A stretch of 36,315 nt of DNA. It comes from Lachnospiraceae bacterium. GTDB taxonomy: Bacteria; Bacillota; Clostridia; Lachnospirales; Lachnospiraceae. This document shows, in pieces, positions 1-6,615 of this stretch; position 1 is the first letter of the stretch, and the number at the start of each line of letters is the position of its first letter. The stretch spans positions 1-36,315 of the forward strand of contig JAGAFR010000081.1 in NCBI GenBank assembly GCA_017612555.1, in the 5' to 3' direction. The translations under genes were made by a program, and so were the position numbers. The notes under the pieces were generated by a model. That model did no database searches, was not told the origin of the DNA, and was given only the letters and a program-made list of their open reading frames with translations.

Positions 1-726
1 AATGTTTTCAGAGATATTTGCAGGTGTGCGGACTGTGGATACGTGATGTGGTTCTCCGTTAGGACAGATAGGCCCTCAAAAGGTTACTACACTTGCGGTC
101 GCTTCAGGCTTGCCGGACATAGAAAGGGATGTTCCGGTCATTATATAACACTTGAGCAGCTGAAAGTCCTTACTCTTGGCGAGATAACACGCATTGCCGC
201 CATGGTGGTCGAGAATAAAGAAGCCTTTATTAAAGACCTTGTCGAGTCCGCTGAGAGCGAGTTTAATGCATCAATGGCAAAGATTAAGGCAGAACTTGAT
301 GAATGCAATTCAAGGATTGAAGAACTTAATATCCTGACTCTTAAGGTGTATGAGGATCGTGTATTCAAAAGAATATCGGATGATACTTATACGAAGTTTT
401 CAAGGCGTTATGACAAAGAGCTTGAACTGTTGAAAGACAAAGCATCAGTTCTTAACGGGTCAATGTGTCAGCCCCGCTTCACCGAAGAAGACATCCGGCA
501 CTTTGCGGATATCATTGAAAAGTACGCTGACATCACAGAAATAACCGGCGATATCGCTCACGAACTCATTGAAAACATCTATGTACACGAAAAGAAAACC
601 ATCAACGGGATCACCGGTATGCGTGTCGAAATATCATATCGTTTCGTCGGAAAGATATGTGGCAGCGGCAACCTTCAGGCCCCGGCAATCGGATGGCGTA
701 ACAGAACAAAAAGTCTTGGTGCATAG
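1..726 (+). CDS. Large serine recombinase, C-terminal part (5' cut by window edge)
   Basis: The frame is open from the first base, so the N-terminal catalytic domain lies outside the window. Counting from the window start, residues 7-44 form a recombinase zinc beta-ribbon: a CxxC pair at C9/C12 and a second pair at C32/C44, the latter in a YYTCGR...GC context. A long Lys/Glu-rich coiled-coil stretch follows (about residues 70-150), then a C-terminal segment with ENIYVHEK and VEISYRF. These are typical of Tn4451/phiC31-type large serine recombinases. Such enzymes integrate and excise mobile elements, and the gene usually sits at the element's end. This one is followed at once by a tRNA-3'-end-like sequence. 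Whether the catalytic domain is intact cannot be seen. An internal GTG at 43 is not the real start. Confidence 0.85.
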   Translation, partial: NVFRDICRCADCGYVMWFSVRTDRPSKGYYTCGRFRLAGHRKGCSGHYITLEQLKVLTLGEITRIAAMVVENKEAFIKDLVESAESEFNASMAKIKAELDECNSRIEELNILTLKVYEDRVFKRISDDTYTKFSRRYDKELELLKDKASVLNGSMCQPRFTEEDIRHFADIIEKYADITEITGDIAHELIENIYVHEKKTINGITGMRVEISYRFVGKICGSGNLQAPAIGWRNRTKSLGA

Positions 727-732
727 TAACCG

Positions 733-761
733 GTTTGAGAGTTCGAGTCTCGTATGCTCCA
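733..761 (+). other. tRNA 3'-end-like sequence, possible attachment-site remnant
   Basis: Seven bases after the recombinase stop begins a stretch with a B-box-like GTTCGAGTC core, an imperfect T-stem (737-741 against 749-753, one mismatch and one wobble), and an acceptor-like ATGCTCC followed by A. No matching 5' half such as GGAGCAT was found upstream, so this is not a complete tRNA gene. Its place beside an integrase gene suggests an att-site remnant. That is inference. Confidence 0.35.
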
Positions 762-764
762 TTT

Positions 765-789
765 ATATTGGCGAAAAATCTGCCAATAT
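765..789. repeat. Inverted repeat ATATTGGC/GCCAATAT
   Basis: A perfect 8-bp inverted repeat (765-772 and 782-789) with a 9-nt loop lies between the tRNA-like sequence and the ribosome site of the next small gene. No T-run follows, so it is more likely an operator or recombination arm than a terminator. Confidence 0.4.
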
Positions 790-814
790 CAATATTGTAA
801 AGGAGGATTTCGTT

Positions 815-988
815 ATGGTTGAGAAAAACCTAAAGAAGCTTCAGGCTAAGAAGCGGCGCGTCACGAATGGCTTCAACACCGGAACCCGTGACATGAAACT
901 CAAAACTGCATATCGTCGTAAAAAAAGATGGTCGGCAGATGAATCTGCCGGCTATCTTCATTTTCTTATACATCTTGAACATTCATGA
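815..988 (+). CDS. 57-residue basic protein of unknown function
   Basis: This ATG is preceded by a near-perfect AAAGGAGG site (799-806, 8-nt spacing), which decides the start over upstream alternatives in the same frame. The product is 57 residues and very basic in its first two thirds (KKLQAKKRRV, YRRKKRW), suggesting nucleic-acid binding. No family was recognised. The last 20 or so codons run through a strong hairpin (925-958), which is odd for a coding region, so the 3' part may be an accidental extension. It could belong to the element that carries the recombinase. Confidence 0.45.
   Translation: MVEKNLKKLQAKKRRVTNGFNTGTRDMKLKTAYRRKKRWSADESAGYLHFLIHLEHS
925..958. terminator. Bidirectional Rho-independent terminator
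   Basis: A 15-bp stem (925-939 with 944-958, 13 of 15 positions paired) with a TGAA tetraloop is flanked by six A on the left (921-926) and a T-rich stretch ending in TTTTC on the right. It lies between converging genes: the plus-strand small gene and the minus-strand GNAT gene ending at 992. It could stop transcription from either side. Confidence 0.6.
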
Positions 989-991
989 TTC

Positions 992-1438
992 TCAGTATTC
1001 CATGTTCATCCATAAGGTAAATGCAATCTTATCTTTGCTGTCAAAGCCACAGTTTTCATAAAATCGATGTATAGCCGAATCTTTTGACCCGGTAACAAGC
1101 ATGATCTTATAACAGTTTTCGGCTTCGGCAAGCTTTTTTGCGTACCCGATGCACTCACCGGCGTATCCCCTGTTCCTGTGATCAGCGTGCGTCACAACAT
1201 TTTCTATAAGCGCATACGGTCTGACGGTTCTTGTAAGGTTTGGGATTATGATACATGTACACGAAGAGACGATTAGACCGTCCACTTCATTAACGATAAG
1301 ATGATACTTATCGTCGCGAAGGATACGTTCCCATGTGCTTTTAAGATGGTCGTCGTGATCGGGTGTTTTTTTATCATGCAGATATAGATACAGCTCCAAC
1401 AGACTGTCAAGATCTTCCCATTTTACTTCTCTGACCAT
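992..1438 (-). CDS. GNAT-family N-acetyltransferase
   Basis: A 148-residue single-domain protein, the normal size for a GCN5-related acetyltransferase, which moves the acetyl group of acetyl-CoA to an amine. The acetyl-CoA pyrophosphate loop is clear around residues 85-100 (VVTHADHRNRGYAGE, matching the R/Q-x-x-G-x-G/A signature). A C-terminal HRFYENCGF matches the usual motif B. The substrate cannot be told. It is the last gene of a tight minus-strand operon. The preceding gene stops at 1445 and its final bases, GAAAGGA, serve as this gene's ribosome site, so translation is probably coupled. Confidence 0.9.
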   Translation of the reverse strand: MVREVKWEDLDSLLELYLYLHDKKTPDHDDHLKSTWERILRDDKYHLIVNEVDGLIVSSCTCIIIPNLTRTVRPYALIENVVTHADHRNRGYAGECIGYAKKLAEAENCYKIMLVTGSKDSAIHRFYENCGFDSKDKIAFTLWMNMEY

Positions 1439-1444
1439 ATCAGA

Positions 1445-1669
1445 CTATCCTTTCACACTTCCGGCGATATACTCGGCATTTATCTCTGAAAGCTCTTTTT
1501 TACCGTCAATATATGGCTGATAAAACGTCTCGGTTCTTCCGCCACCGATATTGTCACATCCGTTACAGAACTCACACTCGGTGCCGCAGATGGCAAGAGA
1601 GCGGTTCACTATTCTGATACGCTCTTCACGTGTAGTATCTTTTACAAGGACAGATTTAATCCCTTCCAT
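1445..1669 (-). CDS. Small Cys-rich protein, unknown function
   Basis: A 74-residue protein with four cysteines in a tight cluster, C28-x3-C32-x2-C35-x2-C38, which looks like a site for zinc or an Fe-S centre. The N-terminus (VKDTTREERIRIVNRSL) and the C-terminal YIDGKKELSEINAEY resemble small conserved Lachnospiraceae proteins sometimes labelled PurH-like without support; this is from memory. The ATG has a GGAAGGAA site overlapping the stop of the truncated flavodoxin gene just upstream. The GNAT gene follows after 6 nt. The three genes therefore form one operon, but the role is unknown. Confidence 0.65.
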   Translation of the reverse strand: MEGIKSVLVKDTTREERIRIVNRSLAICGTECEFCNGCDNIGGGRTETFYQPYIDGKKELSEINAEYIAGSVKG

Positions 1670-1681
1670 TTACATTCCTTC

Positions 1682-1837
1682 CTAGTGCCAGTAAGGCTTC
1701 TGGTCTTTATGACTGTAGCCGTTGAGTTTTTCTTTATATCCGTCAAGGATTGCCTCGTACTTGGATACCATTTCATTGATTGCTACTGCGGTGTTGCCAT
1801 CGGGTTTGGGACTTCCGTTAAGAATAAGCACCTTCAT
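1682..1837 (-). pseudogene. Truncated flavodoxin/NADPH-dependent FMN reductase, 51 codons
   Basis: The reading frame starts with ATG at 1837, preceded by a GAGGGGA site. The first 24 residues (MKVLILNGSPKPDGNTAVAI...) are a textbook N-terminus of the flavodoxin-like FMN reductases, including the phosphate-binding loop NGSPKPDGNT. The frame then continues with an unrelated-looking tail (KYEAILDGYKEKLNGYSHKD...) and stops after 51 codons, whereas the family is usually 170-220 residues. Most of the fold is missing, so an internal in-frame deletion joining the two ends is likely. Translation signals are intact, and it is the first gene of the operon with the Cys-rich protein and the acetyltransferase. 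A functional micro-peptide is possible but unproven. Confidence 0.7.
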
Positions 1838-2044
1838 TTGTTCCCCTCGTGATATAGGTCTACGTACTATAATCTATCCATGGATAAATTAGAAAAGGAC
1901 CAGATCAGGATAAAGAATGTAAAACGTCTGGTAAGGGATCAAATGCCTGTCTTCGCAAGCAGATTCTTCAAATCTAATAAGGATATGGTGATATTTTTCA
2001 GATAAGTTTCATAATAAAAATCCCTTTCGCAATTTACAAAGTCT

Positions 2045-2230
2045 TTACCCAACATAAAATCTCCCTGACACAAAATCGTCGATCGGTCCTCCATTATTAT
2101 CGGCGTAATTGTTATTATGGAAAATATCTATGTCCTCTATGACACCGCCACCTGTCACCATCTCAAGTTCATCCATATTGAGTTCACGCTTATTGAGCTC
2201 ATTTTTGTTGTTTTTATCGTTATTTATCAT
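2045..2230 (-). CDS. Double-glycine leader peptide (RiPP/bacteriocin-like precursor)
   Basis: A 61-residue peptide. Its leader is charged and Asn/Lys-rich and ends in ELNMDELEMVTGGG, matching the L-x-x-x-E-L-x-x-V-x-G-G signature cut by C39-peptidase ABC transporters. Cleavage after GG would release about 33 residues, beginning GVIEDIDIF and ending SGRFYVG. That core is acidic, rich in Asn and Gly, and has no cysteine, so it is not a lanthipeptide or sactipeptide. A GGAAGGAGTG ribosome site and a clear promoter precede it. No transporter, peptidase or modifying enzyme is visible nearby, so it is an orphan precursor or is served in trans. The role (antimicrobial or signal) is unknown. Confidence 0.65.
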   Translation of the reverse strand: MINNDKNNKNELNKRELNMDELEMVTGGGVIEDIDIFHNNNYADNNGGPIDDFVSGRFYVG

Positions 2231-2278
2231 AACTCTACACTCCTTCCGTGTGTGATATGGCTGCTTTGCTACGCAAAT

Positions 2279-2336
2279 ATTATACCATACTGAACTGTCA
2301 CACGACTATTATATCTACGGCTTTGAATAATGTCGC
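2279..2336 (-). promoter_or_regulatory. Tandem promoters of the double-glycine peptide gene
   Basis: Two perfect TATAAT boxes lie upstream of the peptide gene on the minus strand. The proximal one (2279-2284) has an extended -10 (TGGTATAAT). The distal one (2308-2313) has a GCGACA -35 (2331-2336) at 17 bp. The proximal start would give a leader of roughly 40 nt. Confidence 0.55.
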
Positions 2337-2557
2337 TTGAATTTATCGGGTCAGTCCACAATGATCCATTCAGTCATTCCCCACAAGATGAACCGTTTGA
2401 TATGTATGTCCGGTCGCAGGCAGGAATTTTTCGATAACATCAGACGTTTCATTCATCAATTCCATCATTCAATACCAAACTCTTTCTTCAGATTAGCGTA
2501 CCTTGCCGCTTCCTTCTCCTTGACCTCTTCTGAAAGATCATTATATATATGATATCC
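2337..2557 (-). other. Decayed stretch without an intact gene
   Basis: No convincing gene lies here. On the minus strand, directly after the TAG of the neighbouring small gene, 30 more codons stay open (2465-2557: YNDLSEEVKEKEAARYANLK...) and end in KKEFGIE. A 32-codon frame starting MMELMNETSD (2370-2468) overlaps that stop. The stretch includes a 24-nt repeat shared with 5200-5223. It looks like the remains of one or two genes related to the lipoprotein cluster. Confidence 0.45.
2472..2495 (-). repeat. 24-nt direct repeat, copy 1
   Basis: These 24 bases are identical to 5200-5223. Read on the minus strand, both copies encode NLKKEFG and are followed within a few bases by a double ATG (ATGATG). 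The purine-rich GAAGAAAGAG part may act as a ribosome site in both places. Similarity extends a few bases beyond the exact match. Confidence 0.7.
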
Positions 2558-2728
2558 CTACTCCAACGTGTACGTCATCATCTCATACTTCAATTTGCTG
2601 CCTTCCACTATTTCGGGCGGAAGTAAAGCCCTGGCGACAAGCTTCAGGTCATCAGACTCTGTATCCGTCCTGCGAAGATTCGCATAATCTCCGTCAATGC
2701 TCACTACTTCATAATACCATGTTTCCAT
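2558..2728 (-). CDS. DUF3006-like small protein, possibly cut short by TAG
   Basis: A 56-residue product starting METWYYEVVSIDGDYANLRR, with a central VARALLPPEIVEGSKLKYE. The pattern I-x-G-D-Y-A ... LLP-x-x-x-x-EG-x-x-L resembles DUF3006-type small beta proteins; this rests on recall of the pattern, not a search. A GAAAGG site stands 9 nt before the ATG. It follows the small membrane protein gene in the same direction after 37 nt and is the last gene of the lipoprotein run. The frame continues open for 30 codons after the TAG, so the stop may be a nonsense mutation. Function is unknown. Confidence 0.5.
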   Translation of the reverse strand: METWYYEVVSIDGDYANLRRTDTESDDLKLVARALLPPEIVEGSKLKYEMMTYTLE

Positions 2729-2765
2729 CTTTTAAGCCTTTCTGTTCTGATCTGAATCCTGTAAT

Positions 2766-3107
2766 CTACACGCCCTGTCCGGCTATGAATATACCTACCG
2801 CCAGGAGCGCGCCCGCAACATAGACAAGTATCTCGATGATACCCAGTATAAGAAATCCGGTGCTGCCTGTTATGCCTTCCTTTTTTGCCTTTGCAGCAAA
2901 GATCGTTCCGATGACCGATAGCAGCAGACACGGCAACGGCGAAAAGAATATACTCATCAGGCCCGCAAACGCAAAGATCGTATAAACCGTTCCTCTGTTT
3001 GCAACCCCTTCAAGCATTGACGCAAGTACAATACAGATCACCGTGACTGCCAGAATAATGACCGGGATCAGTGTAAGTATTTTTGCCTTCGAATAACTGT
3101 TATTCAA
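2766..3107 (-). CDS. Small membrane protein with about three transmembrane segments
   Basis: A 113-residue hydrophobic protein. TM1 is about residues 9-31 (ILTLIPVIILAVTVICIVLA), TM2 about 44-70, and TM3 about 84-110. A short basic loop (AAKAKKEG) lies between TM2 and TM3. The start is TTG at 3107, inside the last codons of the preceding lipoprotein gene (8-nt overlap), with an AAGGGGA site at good spacing, so translational coupling is likely. No family was recognised; DUF4190-like small membrane proteins have this general layout. The role is probably tied to the lipoproteins upstream. Confidence 0.7.
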   Translation of the reverse strand: MNNSYSKAKILTLIPVIILAVTVICIVLASMLEGVANRGTVYTIFAFAGLMSIFFSPLPCLLLSVIGTIFAAKAKKEGITGSTGFLILGIIEILVYVAGALLAVGIFIAGQGV

Positions 3108-4476
3108 AATAAACTATCCCCTTAGCTGCGCTGTCTTCATCGTATTGTCCGAGTCCGAAAGGTATCGCGCATATATGCCATCCCGTCATCTTATAACCGG
3201 TGCGCCAGCCGATACTGTACTCATCATCTTCCTGTGCATCTGCATATATGACAAATACGGTCTCCGGGAAAGTTGTGATATCCTGAACGACCTGGCACTT
3301 TTCGCCGTAGTCTTTTTTCACGAAGTCCTTAACAAGAACGCATTCTTCGTATATATCATCGTAGTAGCACAGATCATTGCTGTTATCGCCCGTTCCCATA
3401 TATACCTCATACGTTCTGTGATCCGAGTAGAATGCGACTCCTTCAGGTTCAAAACAAAGCTTCGGGACCGTGTTTTCCGGATACTCTTCATTATCATCAT
3501 CAAAAACATCTGCCTTTGTAAGGCTCCCCTCCTTACCGGGTACACCCTTAACGGTTTCATAATCAAATAAAAAGTGGCCTGTTCCCTCATAGTATCCGAA
3601 AGTCAGATACAGGTCCCCGCCGGACATGACGAACTCCTCAAGTTCGGGATAGCTAGGCTTCCCTGCACCCACCTGACCAAGCTGCGTAACATCTCCGTTC
3701 TCATCTACGGAGCACACGATAAATTCATCATCCGCCGTATGCAGCAGTGCTATGAGAGTCTCACCCGCAAATCCGCAATACTCGTAGTAGATGTTTTCAC
3801 CGCCAAGGTCCGCGATCTCCTCACCGTTTTTGATCAGAACAGTATGTATCGTCTGTCCCACCATTCTGTCCACGGCAAGGATCTGACCGCCGGCTGATAT
3901 ACCAAGCGGCGTCCCGGCACAATAGAAGGTTGACTCACCTGTTGCCATATCATAAAGATCCGTGGTGCTCTTATCATAGTTGTCACGATCCTTCTTACCG
4001 ATATAAAAGCCCTCCGGGCAGGCATATAGTTTTCCCACTCCGGTTATCTCACCGACTTCTTCATATTTGCCCGTATCAAGGTCATAGCAGATGAGCGGAC
4101 ACTTCGTCGGAGTTGATTCGGTGTTTATAAATTGGCCGAACTGTGCTCCGGCATCCATCGAATCCTGCGAGATCTTCCTGAAATACACTTTGTTGCCGAT
4201 CCTTACAAAATAGCTGCCATTTTTTACGATCCCATTTTCAAAATCATCTTTGAAGGAGCCGGCAGCTTCGGATGAAGCCTCCGGTTCTTCCTGAGTACTT
4301 TCAACAGGCCCCTCATTCTTATCGATCTCCGGAGTCTCTTCTTCTGCTTCCTGCTTTATCTCCTCCTTCACCTCCTGCGTATCAGGAGCGGGGGGAGTTG
4401 AAGTATCTTTGCAACCTGCAAGAATCATTACGCTCATCACACAAAATAATACTGCTGATTTTTTTCCCTTTTTCAT
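3100..4476 (-). CDS. Secreted lipoprotein, beta-rich, unknown function
   Basis: The ATG at 4476 is chosen over an upstream in-frame ATG because it gives a clean lipoprotein signal (MKKGKKSAVLFCVMSVMILAGC; lipobox LAGC, Cys about residue 22) and has a GTGAGG ribosome site. The 458-residue product has an acidic, Pro/Glu-rich linker to about residue 75. After that come many short beta-strand-like segments with Tyr/Asp/Gly turns (for example KYEEVGEITGVGKLY and DVTQLGQVGAG), suggestive of a beta-propeller outside the membrane. No catalytic motif was found. The preceding frameshifted lipoprotein gene ends 8 nt upstream, and the next gene overlaps its end. Confidence 0.75.
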   Translation of the reverse strand: MKKGKKSAVLFCVMSVMILAGCKDTSTPPAPDTQEVKEEIKQEAEEETPEIDKNEGPVESTQEEPEASSEAAGSFKDDFENGIVKNGSYFVRIGNKVYFRKISQDSMDAGAQFGQFINTESTPTKCPLICYDLDTGKYEEVGEITGVGKLYACPEGFYIGKKDRDNYDKSTTDLYDMATGESTFYCAGTPLGISAGGQILAVDRMVGQTIHTVLIKNGEEIADLGGENIYYEYCGFAGETLIALLHTADDEFIVCSVDENGDVTQLGQVGAGKPSYPELEEFVMSGGDLYLTFGYYEGTGHFLFDYETVKGVPGKEGSLTKADVFDDDNEEYPENTVPKLCFEPEGVAFYSDHRTYEVYMGTGDNSNDLCYYDDIYEECVLVKDFVKKDYGEKCQVVQDITTFPETVFVIYADAQEDDEYSIGWRTGYKMTGWHICAIPFGLGQYDEDSAAKGIVYFE

Positions 4477-4484
4477 CGCAAACC

Positions 4485-5196
4485 TCACTTGTTCCGGTTT
4501 CCTATCGGGGTCCATTCGATCCTGATACAGTTATAGGCAAGATCATCCATGATCTCATTGAAGACCTCATCACCGTTTTTCATTTCCTCTGATCGGCTCG
4601 CATCGATCACGCCTGTTTTATTATGAAAGTATCCGACACTGCCGTCTTCTTTTTCATCAGTAAAGTAACAGTCATCCCATATGATATCACATCCATCGTC
4701 GCTAAGATGAAAAGCACCTGTCACAGTACTTTCCCGCATTTGACATGACCGAAAAGTTCAATTCGGTGACCTTGACCATGTTGCCATTGGTGCTGCTCAT
4801 CTCCTTCGCATCATAAGGAATGAATTCGGTCGCCCAGAATGAATATGCTTCCGGGTTTTCCTCTCCATCCGAAAAAGCCTGGCCGCAGAAAGCGTACAGA
4901 TTATCGCCAAAGTTTACCACGTTCATGATATAGTATTCATCTTCGCCTTCTTCCCCCGAAGCATGATAACTGTATTTCCCGCTCATACGCTGCGCGAGTG
5001 ATTTTTCCTCAACATTATCATCTGCCTTCCCCGCGCTTTCCGGCTGTTCTTCCACCTGTTTTGGCTCTGACTCGGCAACGGCATTTCCCTTCGGCTCATC
5101 GGGTATACTACTGCTGTCCGCGCTCTTACCACAGCCTGCCAGGACCACTGCGCACATAAGTCCTGTTAAAACCTTCGCCACATTTTTTCTCATCAT
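4485..5196 (-). pseudogene. Lipoprotein gene split by a frameshift
   Basis: Two frames form one gene. The 5' part (5196-4702) encodes a lipoprotein start (MMRKNVAKVLTGLMCAVVLAGC) and an acidic linker, and ends prematurely as SVMSNAGKYCDRCFSS. The 3' part in the +1 frame (4739-4485) encodes HLSDDGCDIIWDDCYF, GYFHNKTGV and RIEWTPIGNRNK. These match HLSKDGTKVIWDDLYF, GFFHNTSGV and LFSWTPMRER in the neighbouring lipoprotein (5239-6585). The shift maps to GCGGGAAAG near 4729-4737; dropping one G restores a single frame. The gene was probably about 235 codons. It is either a real pseudogene or a homopolymer sequencing error. Confidence 0.8.
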
Positions 5197-5199
5197 CTC

Positions 5200-5223
5200 A
5201 TACCAAACTCTTTCTTCAGATTA
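5200..5223 (-). repeat. 24-nt direct repeat, copy 2
   Basis: Identical to 2472-2495. Here it fills most of the gap between the 455-codon-frame lipoprotein gene (stop at 5239) and the ATGATG of the frameshifted lipoprotein gene, and it supplies that gene's purine-rich ribosome site. The frame RVNLKKEFGMR looks like the tail of a lost upstream gene. Confidence 0.7.
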
Positions 5224-5238
5224 ACCCTATCAACGGAT

Positions 5239-6585
5239 TCAATCGATCAGTTTCATACCTTCGGGTACGATAACATCCGTTATGCGTTTTCCTTCAGGGA
5301 ATGTAATGCCTGCCATACCTTCCGAATACTTCTCCTTTAGCGGCACGTACTTGTATGTATCATTATCGTATCTGTACCATGTTTCTCTCCATCCTTTTGC
5401 GCCCATCGTAAGCCCTTCCATGATCATGCCGTCAGGGTATATCTGAGCTATCGCTCTGTATGGCACGCCATAGGCATATACGGCATCACCGTCATTTGAA
5501 TATATATCAACGGGATCACCGTAATACGTTATGATGAGCTCGATCAATCCGTCCCCTGTTATATCCTGATACACATATCTGACCTCATCATTATTTGTGG
5601 AATACGGCCATCCATGCTGGACAAGTGCTGTTTGTGAATTGTATTTTTCCATCTCATCCCAAGACTTGCCGCTTTCCTGAAGCTGCTTGTACCAGTATAA
5701 AACCCCGCAGTACGGTTCCCCGACCTCATCAATGTCAGCCGTACTTTTGCGCTCTCTCATCGGAGTCCAGGAGAACAATATGCAGCGCTCTTCATATTCA
5801 TCCATGAGTTTCCAGAATTTTCTGTCCGGGATATCCAGCTTCTCGGATTCGCTCCTGTCCCACACCCCGGAAGTATTATGGAAAAATCCGATATTTCCGG
5901 AAGCATCCTCCTCCGAAAAGTAAAGATCATCCCATATGACCTTTGTCCCGTCCTTACTCAGATGATTTTCGCCAAACTCGGTATTGCTGGCACCGCTTGA
6001 GCCGGAATTATAAAAATGTCCGTCCGGAAGCGGCCAGTATCTGTTCCGGCCCCAGCCCGAAAAAACCGTATAAGGTTTATCATCAGCAATCGTAAATACG
6101 CTCAGGACATAGCTTCTTTTGATCTCATCTTCATCAAACGAGTCGTTGTATCCGATCATAAGCTCCGGAATACCGTCACCGCTTATGTCCTCCATTATGT
6201 ATCCGATATCATCCAGCAGATCCTTTTCACCCGGGTACATGACTCTTTCCATCAGGCCGTCGGATATATAGTCATACTCCCTGTCGTAGTCGAGTCCGTT
6301 ATTTAAAACCTCCAGCACCTCGGCAAATACGGGGCCGTACATCATTTCATAGTCGGTCTCATCTTTGTCCGGTTCGTCTTTATCAGGCTCATCCTGTTCC
6401 GGCTCTTCATTATCCGGTTCTTCTTTGTCCGGTTCGTCAACCTTACCGTCCTCTGTAGCGGTCATATCCTCATTGACACCTACGGGATTTTCCGCAGGGG
6501 GAACATCAGCGGATGCGGAACACCCCGACAGGGTACCACACATCATAAAACATATGATAGATGTAGCAAACAATCTTCTCTTCAT
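5239..6585 (-). CDS. Lipoprotein with acidic repeat linker and D-x-SGDG motifs
   Basis: The start at 6585 gives a lipoprotein signal (MKRRLFATSIICFMMCGTLSGC, lipobox LSGC) after a GAGGTG site; an ATG seven codons upstream lacks these. The 448-residue product has an Asp/Glu/Pro-rich linker of EPDK-type repeats, then two halves. Each contains an FG-GAP/EF-hand-like calcium-binding motif (EDISGDGIPELMIGY and QDITGDGLIELIITYY). The middle segment (GENHLSKDG...WTPMRER) is shared with the frameshifted gene downstream. The second half (DVDIYSNDGDAVYAYG, QIYPDGMIMEG) resembles part of the lipoprotein upstream. It is probably exported and surface-anchored; function is unknown. It is the second gene of the run. 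Confidence 0.8.
   Translation of the reverse strand: MKRRLFATSIICFMMCGTLSGCSASADVPPAENPVGVNEDMTATEDGKVDEPDKEEPDNEEPEQDEPDKDEPDKDETDYEMMYGPVFAEVLEVLNNGLDYDREYDYISDGLMERVMYPGEKDLLDDIGYIMEDISGDGIPELMIGYNDSFDEDEIKRSYVLSVFTIADDKPYTVFSGWGRNRYWPLPDGHFYNSGSSGASNTEFGENHLSKDGTKVIWDDLYFSEEDASGNIGFFHNTSGVWDRSESEKLDIPDRKFWKLMDEYEERCILFSWTPMRERKSTADIDEVGEPYCGVLYWYKQLQESGKSWDEMEKYNSQTALVQHGWPYSTNNDEVRYVYQDITGDGLIELIITYYGDPVDIYSNDGDAVYAYGVPYRAIAQIYPDGMIMEGLTMGAKGWRETWYRYDNDTYKYVPLKEKYSEGMAGITFPEGKRITDVIVPEGMKLID
6359..6439 (-). repeat. Tandem repeats coding for EPDK-type linker
   Basis: Imperfect 12- to 15-nt units encode a run of EPDK, EPDN, EPEQ and EPDK variants in the lipoprotein above. The repeat forms a flexible, highly negative spacer between the lipid anchor and the folded part. 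Such tracts change length readily by slippage. Confidence 0.7.
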
Positions 6586-6615
6586 AGCACACCTCAAATA
6601 TAACACCTGTAATTG

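Noticed and set aside
733-761. A complete tRNA gene
   Set aside because: Only a T-arm and acceptor-like 3' end are present; no D-arm, anticodon stem or matching 5' acceptor strand was found upstream.
1880-2005. Plus-strand 41-codon frame starting MDKLEKDQIRIKNV
   Set aside because: No ribosome site or promoter precedes it and no family was recognised. It lies in a gap between minus-strand genes.
6359-6439. Short tandem repeats considered as a CRISPR-like or mobile element
   Set aside because: They are in-frame codon repeats for an acidic linker; there are no spacers and no cas genes.
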